Assembly: GCA_030220185.1 (NCBI GenBank)
Contig: JASPKZ010009915.1
Span: forward strand, 55,403 to 119,402
Length of the DNA stretch: 64,000 nucleotides
Source of the DNA: Diploptera punctata
Taxonomy: Eukaryota > Arthropoda > Insecta > Blattodea > Blaberidae
Direction: 5' to 3'
Every line of letters begins with the position of its first letter. The first letter of the stretch is position 1. Both the position numbers and the translations under genes were made by a program. Positions 44,654 to 55,636 of this stretch are shown here, piece after piece. The notes below the pieces were generated by a model. The model saw only the letters and a list, made by a program, of their open reading frames with translations, was not told the origin of the DNA and ran no database searches.

Positions 44654-45845
44654 TACATTATGTTACTTAACATTATGTAATTCCATACAAACCCATCGTT
44701 GCGACAGGCCTGGGAGACTCTTAGACACCGTTTCATCCAAGTTAAACATGATCTGCAAAGCTCGTGCATAGTGGTTAAGATAAGAATTCCTGCTTGTAGG
44801 CTTGTTCCGTAACTGCAAAAAAGGGCCTATTACTCATAATGAAAATATTAGCCTAGAGTCGGAAGTGATTTGGATAACTATGTATCACGTGAAATTCCTT
44901 AAAACTGGAACAAATTAAATGAAGCTAATTGTAGCAGGGATAATAAATATTACTACACAGACAGGTAATCGTTCACTGAGCTTTATTTCTAACCTGTAAA
45001 TAGCGATAAAGTTCTTCTCTCTGGAAAGTGGACTGTATTTTAGGAAATGCTGTTGTGACACAAATAATTAAACAGATGAAGATAAGACTATATTTAAACA
45101 AGTAATTTACACGTGCTCACGTCTTGTTCAGTAAGTTTACCACGTGCTCTCGTCGCTTTCAGTTCTCTCACAAAGTACTTACACAGAGCGTCACTCTTCT
45201 AATTCACTTAATAATGCTTATAATGTGTGGCTATTGATTTCAGCCTTAATTTATCACTCACAGTTATTTATGTGCTCGAGTAGATGCTTAAACACTATGT
45301 GCAGAGGCGCACCACTAAAACACGTCCGCCATCTACGAGACACACACACACAAGACCGCTCGCTAGGAGCTCCACAAGCACAAGAATGGTGCGTACGCCA
45401 CGCGGTTCAAACCACGAGAGGACTCAGGTTGGCCAACATTGACAACCCCGCCAACCACTCAAGGCAGCCAACCTGAGGCGTCAACACTAATGTAATCCAA
45501 TACTTTATCTGGTTAACTTATTGTTCATATTAATATTTTAAGTCAAGCAATATTCCCAAATTTACACTGATTGTATTGAATATGAGAATTTAATTATTGT
45601 GAATTTCCAGACCTAAATTAATTAAAATAATTCAGTCTCTGGAAATGTTACCATATTTACTTAGAGAAATTCGTATTGCTAAGTTTCTCGATGTTCTTCA
45701 CAAAGGCTCTACGTCCGACATTTGTCCTTCTAAAACACCTGAATTAGAATTAGAACTAACATCAGTTTCACTGACACTTTCTCTAAATTAATAAGTATAT
45801 TCACAGTTAAGGCGTCCATCGATACTATTATCTGACCAAACTGAA
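44654..45845. other. No gene recognised
   Basis: The frame around 45144-45476 is open for 110 codons but shows no domain. 45290-45480 is GC-richer with a (CA)n run. Nothing else assignable. Confidence 0.4.
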
Positions 45846-45846
45846 C

Positions 45847-45894
<48 letters not shown>

Positions 45895-45981
45895 CTATCT
45901 CTCTCTCTATCTATCTTCGGGTTTTTACAGCTGCTGCCGTCTTCCCGTGCCAAACCTCCAAAGCCTACGGTAATGATAATA

Positions 45982-46017
<36 letters not shown>
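45847..46017. repeat. (ATA)n microsatellites flanking a CT-rich run
   Basis: ATA repeats at 45847-45892 and 45968-46017, with a CT/TC tract at 45896-45912. Frames across them encode only homopolymeric Ile or Leu. Confidence 0.9.
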
Positions 46018-46028
46018 TACTCATACAA

Positions 46029-46258
46029 TAGTCGGTCGCGGTAGACTAATGGTTATGTTCCTTACTTCTAGTTCCGAGGGTCGCTGGTTCAAACCTGCCA
46101 GGGATCGATGGATTTTTTAGGATGAAAAAATCCGAGATACAAGTCCTTCGGGAGCGAGTTTAAGCCGTGAGTTCCGAGTCTGAACATTTTCAGATTCATA
46201 AGAGAGCCTCAAGTCTGAATAAAAAACTTCTGTGCAACACTTGTCCGTCCTTCATCCA
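46029..46258 (+). mobile_element. tRNA-derived SINE (family B), best copy
   Basis: The head has GCGGTAGACTAATGG (box A) and CGCTGGTTCAAACCTGCC (box B) 30 bp apart. The body contains the self-complementary GGATTTTTTAGGATGAAAAAATCC, CAAGTCCTTCGGGAGCG and a block ending GTCTGAATAAAAAACTTC. Diverged minus-strand relatives are at 39228-39438 and 60415-60610. Confidence 0.75.
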
Positions 46259-46414
46259 TACAGTAATATCTTAGTTGCCTTTTAGATGTCCCATAGAAGC
46301 GATGTGCTAACCACATGTCACTCGTTGACATGTGTTGTAAAAATAAACATAACTAAATTAGCTTGGATAAAAAAAATATCACTAGAGAGCAGCCGCGTAC
46401 CCCGCGGAACGTAT

Positions 46415-46640
46415 GGATAAGAAAAATAAATGCCTGGACGGGATTCGAACCCGTACCTCTGAGTTGATATAACAGTGCGCTATCACTTACGCAACCAGGC
46501 GAATCCAGAACAAACATTTATTTTTCTTATACATATTCTCTATTATTACCAGATGTAGCGGGAACTCGGTCTCCACTGCCACCTGGTAGCTACTCTAACA
46601 AGTAAGCAAATTAAAGAGAATATTTTAACTTTATAGCAGT
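46415..46640 (-). repeat. tRNA-like cassette, third copy
   Basis: On the minus strand a tRNA-like core (46503-46433) starts CGCCTGGTTGCGTAAGTGAT and ends GGGTTCGAATCCCGTCCAGG. The D arm pairs (GCG/CGC) and the T arm is intact. The anticodon stem keeps only three pairs, and the loop differs from the other copies. Inverted flanks ATAAGAAAAATAAATG and CATTTATTTTTCTTAT bound the core. Upstream on the same strand, 46640-46525 matches 26715-26850, so about 235 bp moves as one unit. Confidence 0.72.
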
Positions 46641-46841
46641 ACATATATATATATAACATACATACATACATACAATAAGAACAGGTAAGTCTCGTAGACT
46701 GCGATGGGCAAGACGTGTGGCATGTGTGAGGGATGCAAGATGTGCATGGAAGCTTCTTGTAGGAAAACCAGAGGGAAAACGCCCAGTCGGTAGACCAAGA
46801 ATGAGGTGGGAGAATAACATTTTCTCGATTTGAGGGAAGTA

Positions 46842-48094
46842 CAGAGGGTTGTTTCCGATCTCTGAAAACGATTTACCTAGTAGATTGTGACGTTAGAGTG
46901 CGAGTCGTCAGGACAGGAGTGTTCGAGGTGATGAAACCAGTCAGTTGTGCTGCTTGTGTTACACTCGCACACGTGTTGTACTCATAATGCCTAAGATGAT
47001 AGACCCGTTTTGGGAAGGGTTCATTATTGCCCTTTCCGACGCTAATAATAGTTATTCCGCGATTATTGAGGCTTGTAAAAAACATAATCTTGTGGGGTCA
47101 AAGTGTGGAATTAGCTCAGTGCGTTTATAAAAAGGGACCTGCTACTACCCGCACCACAGATGTAATCAGAAAGGTCAAGGCCCTTATCACTGGTAGTAAC
47201 CCTGCCACACGAAGAATGATTGCAAACAGATTGGGAATATTTCTTAAAACTGTAAACACCATTATAAACAAAGATTTAAATATGGAGAAGCGCCACAAAG
47301 CAGGGTTCATAAATTGTTGCCACATCACATTGCTGAACGCCGCACCAACAGCAGGAAATTCTATGAAAAGCATCTGGCAGGAGAAAATGGAAAATTTTGG
47401 TCACACTTGAGGAAGCATATGTTTATCTAGGAGACTGCAATAAACCCTGGGCAATTTACTATAGAGAAAGGGGTGAAAAAGATTACAAAAGTGGTATGCA
47501 GAATGCAGAGAAAGTTTCTCCAAGTGATTTATGGTTTATCGCGGGATATTACTACAATGAAAAACTGACCATTCGTAGAGTAACTGAAAAGGCCAAAATC
47601 AACTCCCAGTACTACCAGGAAGAAGTTCTCACCCCAATGTACCGGACCGAAATCCCAGCTCTCTATGGTACAGATAAAAACCAAGTCAGGGTGCACCAAG
47701 ACAAGGCCACCAGCCACACGTTGGGTTCAACCCAGGGGCTCCTGGAGAGAATGGATCAGGAAACTGGAATACATGCTATTCTATTCAGTAACATCCCAGT
47801 GAAGTCTCCTGATGAATCACCGATTGACTTTTGTGCCTTTGGACTCTTCAGAAGGCACTGGAAAACAGGCGTCCTCGAACAATAGACGGTCTCTGTAAAG
47901 CACATAAAGAGGAGTGGAAACTTCTAGACTTGGCTGTGCTGCGTAAGAGTCTTCTGTAGTGGAAACTCCGCTGCCGAGCCATAGCTCGGGTGAAGGGCCA
48001 TCAAATAGAGCATGATCGATAGTGGAGACACGGCTATTCTTAAGGTAAAACTTAAAAATGATTTGTTATCAGAGATCAGAGACAACCCTCCGGA
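46842..48094 (+). mobile_element. mariner-type transposon nested in a LINE
   Basis: The left end AGAGGGTTGTTTCCGATCTC and the complement of the right end GAGATCAGAGACAACCCTCC form ~30-bp inverted repeats. TA flanks both ends (46840-46841, 48095-48096). At 1,253 bp with one transposase it has the usual mariner size. Confidence 0.85.
46987..47985 (+). pseudogene. mariner-like transposase, DDD type, inactivated
   Basis: ATG 46987 gives MPKMIDPFWEGFIIALSDAN. Frame changes near 47070-47130 lead into ATTRTTDVIRKVKALI and ATRRMIANRLGIFLKTVNTI (helix-turn-helix). After another shift near 47400 the catalytic part reads VTLEEAYVYLGDCNK, with Glu where the first catalytic Asp is expected, VRVHQDKATSHT with the second Asp, and VKSPDESPIDFCAFGLF with the third. 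The C-terminus beyond the stop at 47883-47885 continues as degraded sequence to about 47985. Frameshifts and the first-Asp change make it inactive. Confidence 0.85.
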
Positions 48095-48210
48095 TAATTG
48101 GACAATTTCAACTCAGGATAGGGATGTATATATAGATTATGTCCGCACGGTTATTAACCTATGGGTTCGATAGAGTCAGTCAGTTAGTTAGTTTGCTAAT
48201 TAGGTAGAGT

Positions 48211-48500
48211 CATGACAATGCTGAAGGGATCGTGTGCCTGATTTATGTATATCACAGAGTCTAAAGAAGCGGCGCGGCGTGATAAATAATTAAGAAATTA
48301 TGAGTGTACTAGTTTATAGAAGATAGAGGGATTGAACGGTTCTACGAACTTGCAGATATGAGAAATGTTCCACTAAACACCGCAGTATAACGTCACCTTA
48401 TTTCTAAAACCTCCTAAGTCAAATTTAACTAAGTTGTCGAAAAAAAAGTATAAAAACATGTTTAAACATTGCTTATTATTTTGTAAATATGTTTTTAATT
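48211..48500. other. No feature recognised
   Basis: AT-rich spacer between the LINE tail and a SINE. Confidence 0.4.
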
Positions 48501-48502
48501 TA

Positions 48503-48715
48503 GTCCGTCGCCGTGTCGTAGTCGGTAGAGTCCCTACCTTTCATTCCGGCGACCCGGGTTCGATTCCGGGCGGGGTAGGGGATTTTAAATCTCCACCCTG
48601 GGTCTGGGTGTGTGTGTCCTGTCCTTGTGTCTATGTGTGGATAACATAAAGTTAACAAAACAGGTGGAAACAAAAAGGAAAAAAAGGCAAAACAAAAGGT
48701 AAAAAGTATAAACAA
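48503..48715 (+). mobile_element. tRNA-derived SINE (family C)
   Basis: The head GTCGTAGTCGGTAGAGTCCC (box A), a loop CTTTCAT that would present a TTC (Glu) anticodon, and GGGTTCGATTCCGGG (box B) show clear tRNA ancestry. The body continues with CTGGGTCTGGGTGTGTGTGT and an A-rich tail with AAAAAGG blocks. Stems outside the T arm are imperfect, so a working tRNA is unlikely. Confidence 0.75.
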
Positions 48716-49039
48716 AAAATGTCCTATTTTGAATGTTTACATTCACAATTAGGTTTTTTTACAGATTTCCATCCACTTTATGTCCTCCAAACCTCTTGCT
48801 CTTCTTCTTATTTCTTAACATAATTACAATATAATAAGCAATCTCAAAAACTTATTATGTTAAATTAGATTTACGATGTTCTAGAAGTAAAGTGAAGATC
48901 TTTTAGACTGGCAGTACACTATTTTGGGATTGAATTTAAGTACCTGTACTCATAGTCAATGGTATGAAACTCATCTTCTGCGCATCCTAGGCCCTGCTTC
49001 AACTGGGATGAAACACGTTATAGCCTTAGAGACATCTGC
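48716..49039. other. No feature recognised
   Basis: Nothing assignable between the SINE and the dispersed repeat. Confidence 0.4.
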
Positions 49040-49064
49040 ATGTGATTTTTTAACTCATGCCCCA

Positions 49065-50145
49065 GTTATATAGTATCCTACTGGAGTTCGGAATTCCTAA
49101 AAAGTTAGTTAGACTTATACGAATGTGTCTAAATGGCACAAAGAGTAGGGTGCGTGTAGGTAAACAGTTTTCAGACACTTTTGAAATCCAGAATGGGTTA
49201 AAGCAAGGAGATGCACTATCTCCTCTACTATTTAATTTTGTACTAGAGCATGCCATTAAATCTTTAGAGAATGAGGAAGGCTTACAACTCAATGGTATTA
49301 ATAAGCTGTTAGTTTTTGCTGATGATGTAGTACTACTGGCTGATAGCGAGGAGATACTAAAGGCCAACACGCACACACTATTGAGTAACACTAAGAAATT
49401 AGGACTGGAAATAAATATCAGTAAAACTAAATATATGGTCACACGTAGAAATTCAGTATATAATGGAAGTGGACAGCTAATGACAAATGAGGGAAATTTT
49501 GAGGAAGTGGCTGAATTCAAATACCTAGGAACAATAATCACAAATAGGAATGAGATGCAAAAAGAAATTAAACATAGGCTCAATTCTGGAAATGCATGCT
49601 ATTATGCATTGCAGAGACTTTTGATGTCCCAACTCCTTTCAAAAAACGTTAAGCTGAAAATATATAAAACTATTATTCTACCAGTTATATTATATGGATG
49701 CGAAACCTGGACTCTTACTTTAAGGGAGGAAGGAGAGAGATTACGAGTATTTGAGAATAAAGTTCTTAGGAAAATTTTTGGATCAAAGAGAGATGAATAG
49801 ACAGGTGAATGGAGAAGACTACACAACAATGAACTACATGGTCTTTATAGGAAGCCAGATATAATAAGAACAGTTAAGTCTCGTAGACTGCGATGGGCAG
49901 GACATGTTGCGCGTATGGGGAATGAAAGACGTGCATGGAAACTTCTTGTAGGAAAGCCAGAGGGAAAACGCCCAGTTGGTAGACCAAGAATGAGGTGGGA
50001 GAACAACATTAACTATGATTTGAGGGAAGTAGATTATACAGGGAATGATTGGAAAGCATTAGCTCAGGATAGGGATGTATGGAGAGCTTATGTCCGCGCG
50101 GCCATGAACCTTCGGGTTCGATAGTGCCAGTGAGTTAGTTAGTAA
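49065..50145 (+). pseudogene. LINE family 1, 5'-truncated, RT core to 3' end
   Basis: The frame 49057-49800 is open: FGIPKKLVRLIRMCLNGTK, FEIQNGLKQGDALSPLLF, KLLVFADDVVLLADS (catalytic Asp pair intact), VAEFKYLGTIITN and TIILPVILYGCETWTLTLR. A TAG at 49798-49800 replaces a CAG that the copy at 40235 retains; beyond it the same frame continues to GKRPVGRPRMRWENNIN and ends MNLRVR at 50124. So one nonsense codon is the only visible lesion in this truncated copy. The terminus is GGTTCGATAGTGCCAGTGAG plus TTAGTTAG. Flanked by GCCCCA (49059-49064, 50146-50151), a short apparent target duplication. Confidence 0.9.
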
Positions 50146-50304
50146 GCCCCAAAAGGGAGTCATTGACCAATGACGTTTCAATGATTTTTATTTAAAATTA
50201 ATCACAGTCGTGTTTCGCCTAGAATTTACCAACTAAAGTATATCATAATAAAGAAAGCACCTCCTTTTTAACATTCTGAATAGGTCACAGCATTATTTTG
50301 CAGT

Positions 50305-51059
50305 ATTAGCCTAAAGAAGGCAGCAAAAAGAATGAATCTTAAAATTAACCAGGCCAAGACAAAATATATGCCTGTGATTAAAGGTAAATGTGAAGCGTGC
50401 CCATCTAGTTTGGAAGTTGGCACATATAAATTTGAACTGGTTCATAGCTTTATTTATCTGGGATCTGAGGTAAATTGTAGAAATGACATTTCGGCTGAAA
50501 TACATCTACGGATCATGGCTGCAAACAAATGCTTTTTTGGACTCAGGAAAATGTTTAGATCTCAGTTTATATCTAGAAAGACAAAAATACTCATGTATAA
50601 AGTTCTCCTTAGACCAGTGTTAACTTACGCATCAGAAACTTGGACCATGTTGAAATCTGATGAGGAATTATTGGGGCGTTGAAAGGAAGATACTGAGATC
50701 CATTTTTGGTGCCGTGAAAGAAAATAATGCATGGAGAAAGAGATACAATAATGAATTGTATAAATTGTACAATCAGCCAGATATTTTGAATTTTGTTAAA
50801 GTTAATAGATTGGCATGGGCTGGACACATTATTCGCACGGACAACAAAAGGATTACAAAAAGAATTTACAATGAACACCACTATTGGCCAGAAAAGTTGG
50901 AAGACCTAAATTAAGATGGGAGGATGGTATAATTCAAGACATTAAAATTTTAAAAATAAAAAACTGGAAGAATGAAGCGCAGAACAGGGAAGTCTGGCAC
51001 AGGTTTCTGAAGGCGGCCAAGGCCCACATAGGGCTGTCGAGCCAATTATGATGATGATG
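50305..51059 (+). pseudogene. LINE family 5, 5'-truncated, with 13-bp target-site duplication
   Basis: Encodes the RT thumb and tail: MNLKINQAKTKYM, HSFIYLGSEVNCRNDI, LLRPVLTYASETWTM, then after a frameshift near 50670 VERKILRSIFGAVKEN, RLAWAGHIIRTDNKR, and in a third frame KVGRPKLRWEDGIIQDIK and AKAHIGLSSQL-stop. It ends TTATGATGATGATG. It is bracketed by ATTATTTTGCAGT at 50292-50304 and 51060-51072. Copy 2 of the host repeat has the same site unoccupied (GTTATTTTGCAGTGACTG, near 62310). Confidence 0.92.
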
Positions 51060-51411
51060 ATTATTTTGCAGTGAATGGCTATCTAAGAAATACGGCCACC
51101 AGATTATATATACATTGCGTTCCTTTGGAAATAAATAATATGATCTGGTTATAGTGACGAACAAAAGAAGCAGATGAAGCGTACCAATCGTATCTCATTT
51201 GTTTTCAACCATCGCCGTTTACATTAAATATATACATATTTTAAAATAACTATATTTAAATAATGATTTATGAGTAAACAGCTTAATTTTATTCGTTAAA
51301 TAGTCCTAAGTAATGCCACTCTTGATTTCAAAATTCTCTAGATAAATTCACTCCTCACTTATCAGTCGTGAATTTATCGATAATTTGTAAATCACACGTG
51401 GCATTACTTAT

Positions 51412-54400
51412 GACAATCACAGAGGAGGACAGTCAACCAACCAGAATAACAGTGACACGTGTTCAGCAGTTACGCATTACTTATGACAATCACAGAGGAG
51501 GACAGTCAACCAACCAGAATAACAGTGACACGTGGTCAGCAGTTACGCATTACTTATGACAATCACAGAGGAGGACAGTCAACCAACCAGAATAACAGTG
51601 ACACGTGGTCAGCAGTTACGCATTACTTATGACAATCACAGAGGAGGACAGTCAACCAACCAGAATAACAGTGACACGTGGTCAGCAGTTACGCATTACT
51701 TATAACAATCACCGAGGAGGACAGTCAACCAACCAGAATAACAGTGACACGTGGTCAGCAGTTACGCATTACTTATGACAATCACCGAGGAGGACAGTCA
51801 ACCAACCAGAATAGCAGTGACACGTGGTCAGCAGTTACGCATTACTTATGACAATCACAGAGGAGGACAGTCAACCAACCAGAATAACAGTGACACGTGG
51901 TCAGCAGTTACGCATTACTTATGACAATCACCGAGGAGGACAGTCAACCAACCAGAATAACAGTGACACGTGGTCAGCAGTTACGCATTACTTATGACAA
52001 TCACCGAGGAGGACAGTCAACCAACCAGAATAACAGTGACACGTGGTCAGCAGTTACGCATTACTTATGACAATCACCGAGGAGGACAGTCAACCAACCA
52101 GAATAACAGTGACACATGGTCAGCAGTTACGCATTACTTATGACAATCACCGAGGAGGACAGTCAACCAACCAGAATAACAGTGACACGTGGTCAGCAGT
52201 TACGCATTACTTATGACAATCACAGAGGAGGACAGTCAACCAACCAGAATAACAGTGACACGTGGTCAGCAGTTACGCATTACTTATGACAATCACAGAG
52301 GAGGACAGTCAACCAACCAGAATAACAGTGACACATGGTCAGCAGTTACGCATTACTTATGACAATCACCGAGGAGGACAGTCAACCAACCAGAATAACA
52401 GTGACATGTGGTCAGCAGTTACGCATTACTTATGACAATCACCGAGGAGGACAGTCAACCAACCAGAATAACAGTGACACGTGGTCAGCAGTTACGCATT
52501 ACTTATGACAATCACCGAGGAGGACAGTCAACCAACCAGAATAACAGTGACACGTGGTCAGCAGTTACGCATTACTTATGACAATCACCGAGGAGGACAG
52601 TCAACCAACCAGAATAGCAGTGACACGTGGTCAGCAGTTACGCATTACTTATGACAATCACAGAGGAGGACAGTCAACCAACCAGAATAACAGTGACACA
52701 TGGTCAGCAGTTACGCATTACTTATGACAATCACCGAGGAGGACAGTCAACCAACCAGAATAACAGTGACACGTGGTCAGCAGTTACGCATTACTTATGA
52801 CAATCACCGAGGAGGACAGTCAACCAACCAGAATAACAGTGACACGTGGTCAGCAGTTACGCATTACTTATGACAATCACCGAGGAGGACAGTCAACCAA
52901 CCAGAATAACAGTGACACATGGTCAGCAGTTACGCATTACTTATGACAATCACCGAGGAGGACAGTCAACCAACCAGAATAACAGTGACACGTGGTCAGC
53001 AGTTACGCATTACTTATGACAATCACAGAGGAGGACAGTCAACCAACCAGAATAACAGTGACACGTGGTCAGCAGTTACGCATTACTTATGACAATCACA
53101 GAGGAGGACAGTCAACCAACCAGAATAACAGTGACACATGGTCAGCAGTTACGCATTACTTATGACAATCACCGAGGAGGACAGTCAACCAACCAGAATA
53201 ACAGTGACATGTGGTCAGCAGTTACGCATTACTTATGACAATCACGAGGAGGACAGTCAACCAACCAGAATAACAGTGACACGTGGTCAGCAGTTACGCA
53301 TTACTTATGACAATCACCGAGGAGGACAGTCAACCAACCAGAATAACAGTGACACGTGGTCAGCAGTTACGCATTACTTATGACAATCACCGAGGAGGAC
53401 AGTCAACCAACCAGAATAGCAGTGACACGTGGTCAGCAGTTACGCATTACTTATGACAATCACAGAGGAGGACAGTCAACCAACCAGAATAACAGTGACA
53501 CATGGTCAGCAGTTACGCATTACTTATGACAATCACCGAGGAGGACAGTCAACCAACCAGAATAACAGTGACACGTGGTCAGCAGTTACGCATTACTTAT
53601 GACAATCACAGAGGAGGGCAGTCAACCAACCAGAATAACAGTGACACGTGGTCAGCAGTTACGCATTACTTATGACAATCACAGAGGAGGACAGTCAAGC
53701 AACCAGAATAACAGTGACACATGGTTAGCAGTTACGCATTACTTATGACAATCACCGAGGAGGACAGTCAACCAACCAGAATAACAGTGACACGTGGTCA
53801 GCAGTTACGCATTACTTATGACAATCACCGAGGAGGACAGTCAACCAACCAGAATAAGAGTGACACGTGGTCAGCAGTTACGCATTACTTATGACAATCA
53901 CCGAGGAGGACAGTCAACCAACCACAATAACAGTGTCACGTGGTCAGCAGTTACGCATTACTTATGACAATCACAGAGGAGGGTACAGTCAACCAACCAG
54001 AATAAGAGTGACACGTGGTCAGCAGTTACGCATTACTTATGACAATCACAGAGGAGGACAGTCAACCAACCAGAATAACAGTGACACGTGGTCAGCAGTT
54101 ACGCATTACTTATGACAGTCACCGAGGAGGACAGTCAACCAACCAGAATAACAGTGACACATGGTCAGCAGTTACGCATTACTTATGACAATCACAGAGG
54201 AGGACAGTCAACCAACCAGAATAACAGTGACACGTGGTCAGCAGTTACGCATTACTTATGACAATCACAGAGGAGGACAGTCAACCAACCAGAATAACAG
54301 TGACACGTGGTCAGCAGTTACGCATTACTTATGACAATCACCGAGGAGGACAGTCAACCAACCAGAATAACAGTGACACGTGGTCAGCAGTTACGCATTA

Positions 54401-55636
54401 CTTATGACAATCACCGAGGAGGACAGTCAACCAACCAGAATAAGAGTGACACGTGGTCAGCAGTTACGCATTACTTATGACAATCACCGAGGAGGACAGT
54501 CAACCAACCAGAATAACAGTGACACGTGGTCAGCAGTTACGCATTGCTTATGACAATCACAGAGGAGGACAGTCAACCAACCAGAATAACAGTGACACGT
54601 GGTCAGCAGTTGCGCATTACTATATGACAATCACAGAGGAGGACAGTCAACCAACCAGAATAGCAGTGACACGTGGTCAGCAGTACGCATTACTTATGAC
54701 AATCACCGAGGAGGACAGTCAACCAACCAGAATAGCAGTGACACGTGGTCAGCAGTTACGCATTACTTATGACAATCACCGAGGAGGACAGTCAACCAAC
54801 CAGAATAACAGTGACACGTGGTCAGCAGTTACGCATTACTTATGACAGTCACAGAGGAGGACAGTCAACCAACCAGAATAACAGTGACACGTGGTCAGCA
54901 GTTACGCATTACTTATGACAATCACAGAGGAGGACAGTCAACCAACCAGAATAACAGTGACACGTGGTCAGCAGTTACGCATTACTTATGACAATCACAG
55001 AGGAGGACAGTCAACCAACCAGAATAACAGTGACACGTGGTCAGCAGTTACGCATTACTTATGACAATCACCGAGGAGGACAGTCAACCAACCAGAATAA
55101 CAGTGACACGTGGTCAGCAGTTACGCATTACTTATGACAATCACAGAGGAGGACAGTCAACCAACCAGAATAACAGTGACACGTGGTCAGCAGTTACGCA
55201 TTACTTATGACAATCATAGAGGAGGACAGTCAACCAACCAGAATAACAGTGACACGTGGTCAGCAGTTACGCATTACTTATGACAATCACAGAGGAGGAC
55301 AGTCAACCAACCAGAATAACAGTGACACGTGGTCAGCAGTTACGCATTACTTATGACAATCACAGAGGAGGACAGTCAACCAACCAGAATAACAGTGACA
55401 CGTGGTCAGCAGTTACGCATTACTTATGACAATCACAGAGGAGGACAGTCAACCAACCAGAATAACAGTGACACGTGGTCAGCAGTTACGCATTACTTAT
55501 GACAATCACAGAGGAGGACAGTCAACCAACCAGAATAACAGTGACACGTGGTCAGCAGTTACGCATTACTTATGACAATCACAGAGGAGGACAGTCAACC
55601 AACCAGAATAACAGTGACACGTGGTCAGCAGTTACG
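51412..55636. repeat. 73-bp satellite array, ~58 monomers
   Basis: The monomer runs AGCAGTTACGCATTACTTAT, GACAATCACAGAGGAGGACA, GTCAACCAACCAGAATAACA, GTGACACGTGGTC (73 bp). Units are 95-100 percent identical. Common variants are CACCGAGG for CACAGAGG, AATAGCAG for AATAACAG, CACATGG or CATGTGG for CACGTGG, and AATAAGAG. From about 51780 to 53600 the variants recur every 11 monomers (about 803 bp). Because 73 is not a multiple of 3, reading frames through the array are interrupted and the frames reading TYDNHRGGQSTNQNNSDTWS are not genes. Each monomer carries one CACGTG hexamer. Confidence 0.97.

Larger units (their letters stand above)
46672..48210 (+). mobile_element. LINE family 1 3' end split by a mariner insertion
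   Basis: 46672-46841 encodes the C-terminal tail (SRRLRWARR, GKPEGKRPVGRPRMRWEN) up to GATTTGAGGGAAGTA. The continuation resumes at 48095 with ACTCAGGATAGGGATG, the LINE terminus near 48140-48170 and a TCAGTTAGTTAG tail. The intact order is seen at 49990-50145. The break is filled by 46842-48094. Confidence 0.85.
49040..51411 (+). repeat. Dispersed ~0.7-kb repeat, copy 1, with two LINE insertions
   Basis: Segments 49040-49064, 50146-50304 and 51060-51411 join to match copy 2 at 62125-62865 in order and orientation. Shared blocks include CACGTTTCAATGATT-like (50172), ATTTTGCAGTGA, GCGTTCCTTTGG and GTAAACAGCTTAATTTTATT. The 3' end forms a hairpin: TAAGTAATGCCACTCTTGAT (51309) against ATCACACGTGGCATTACTTA (to 51410). 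Two LINEs are inserted, each with a target duplication. The satellite starts at the right end. The family is unidentified; it is non-coding. Confidence 0.85.

Noticed and set aside
45144..45476. 110-codon open frame
   Set aside because: No recognisable domain, no conserved neighbour and a chance-compatible length; nothing else supports a gene.
45828..46028. Ile- and Leu-rich frame on the minus strand
   Set aside because: Translation of ATA microsatellites.
48503..48570. tRNA-Glu gene
   Set aside because: The T arm and a TTC anticodon-like loop are present, but the acceptor and anticodon stems do not pair properly and the sequence runs straight into a SINE body.
49050..49583. 177-codon minus-strand frame
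   Set aside because: Antisense shadow of the LINE family 1 RT, which has the conserved motifs on the other strand.
51412..55636. CRISPR-like array
   Set aside because: The repeats are directly contiguous with no variable spacers, there are no cas genes, and the sequence is eukaryotic.
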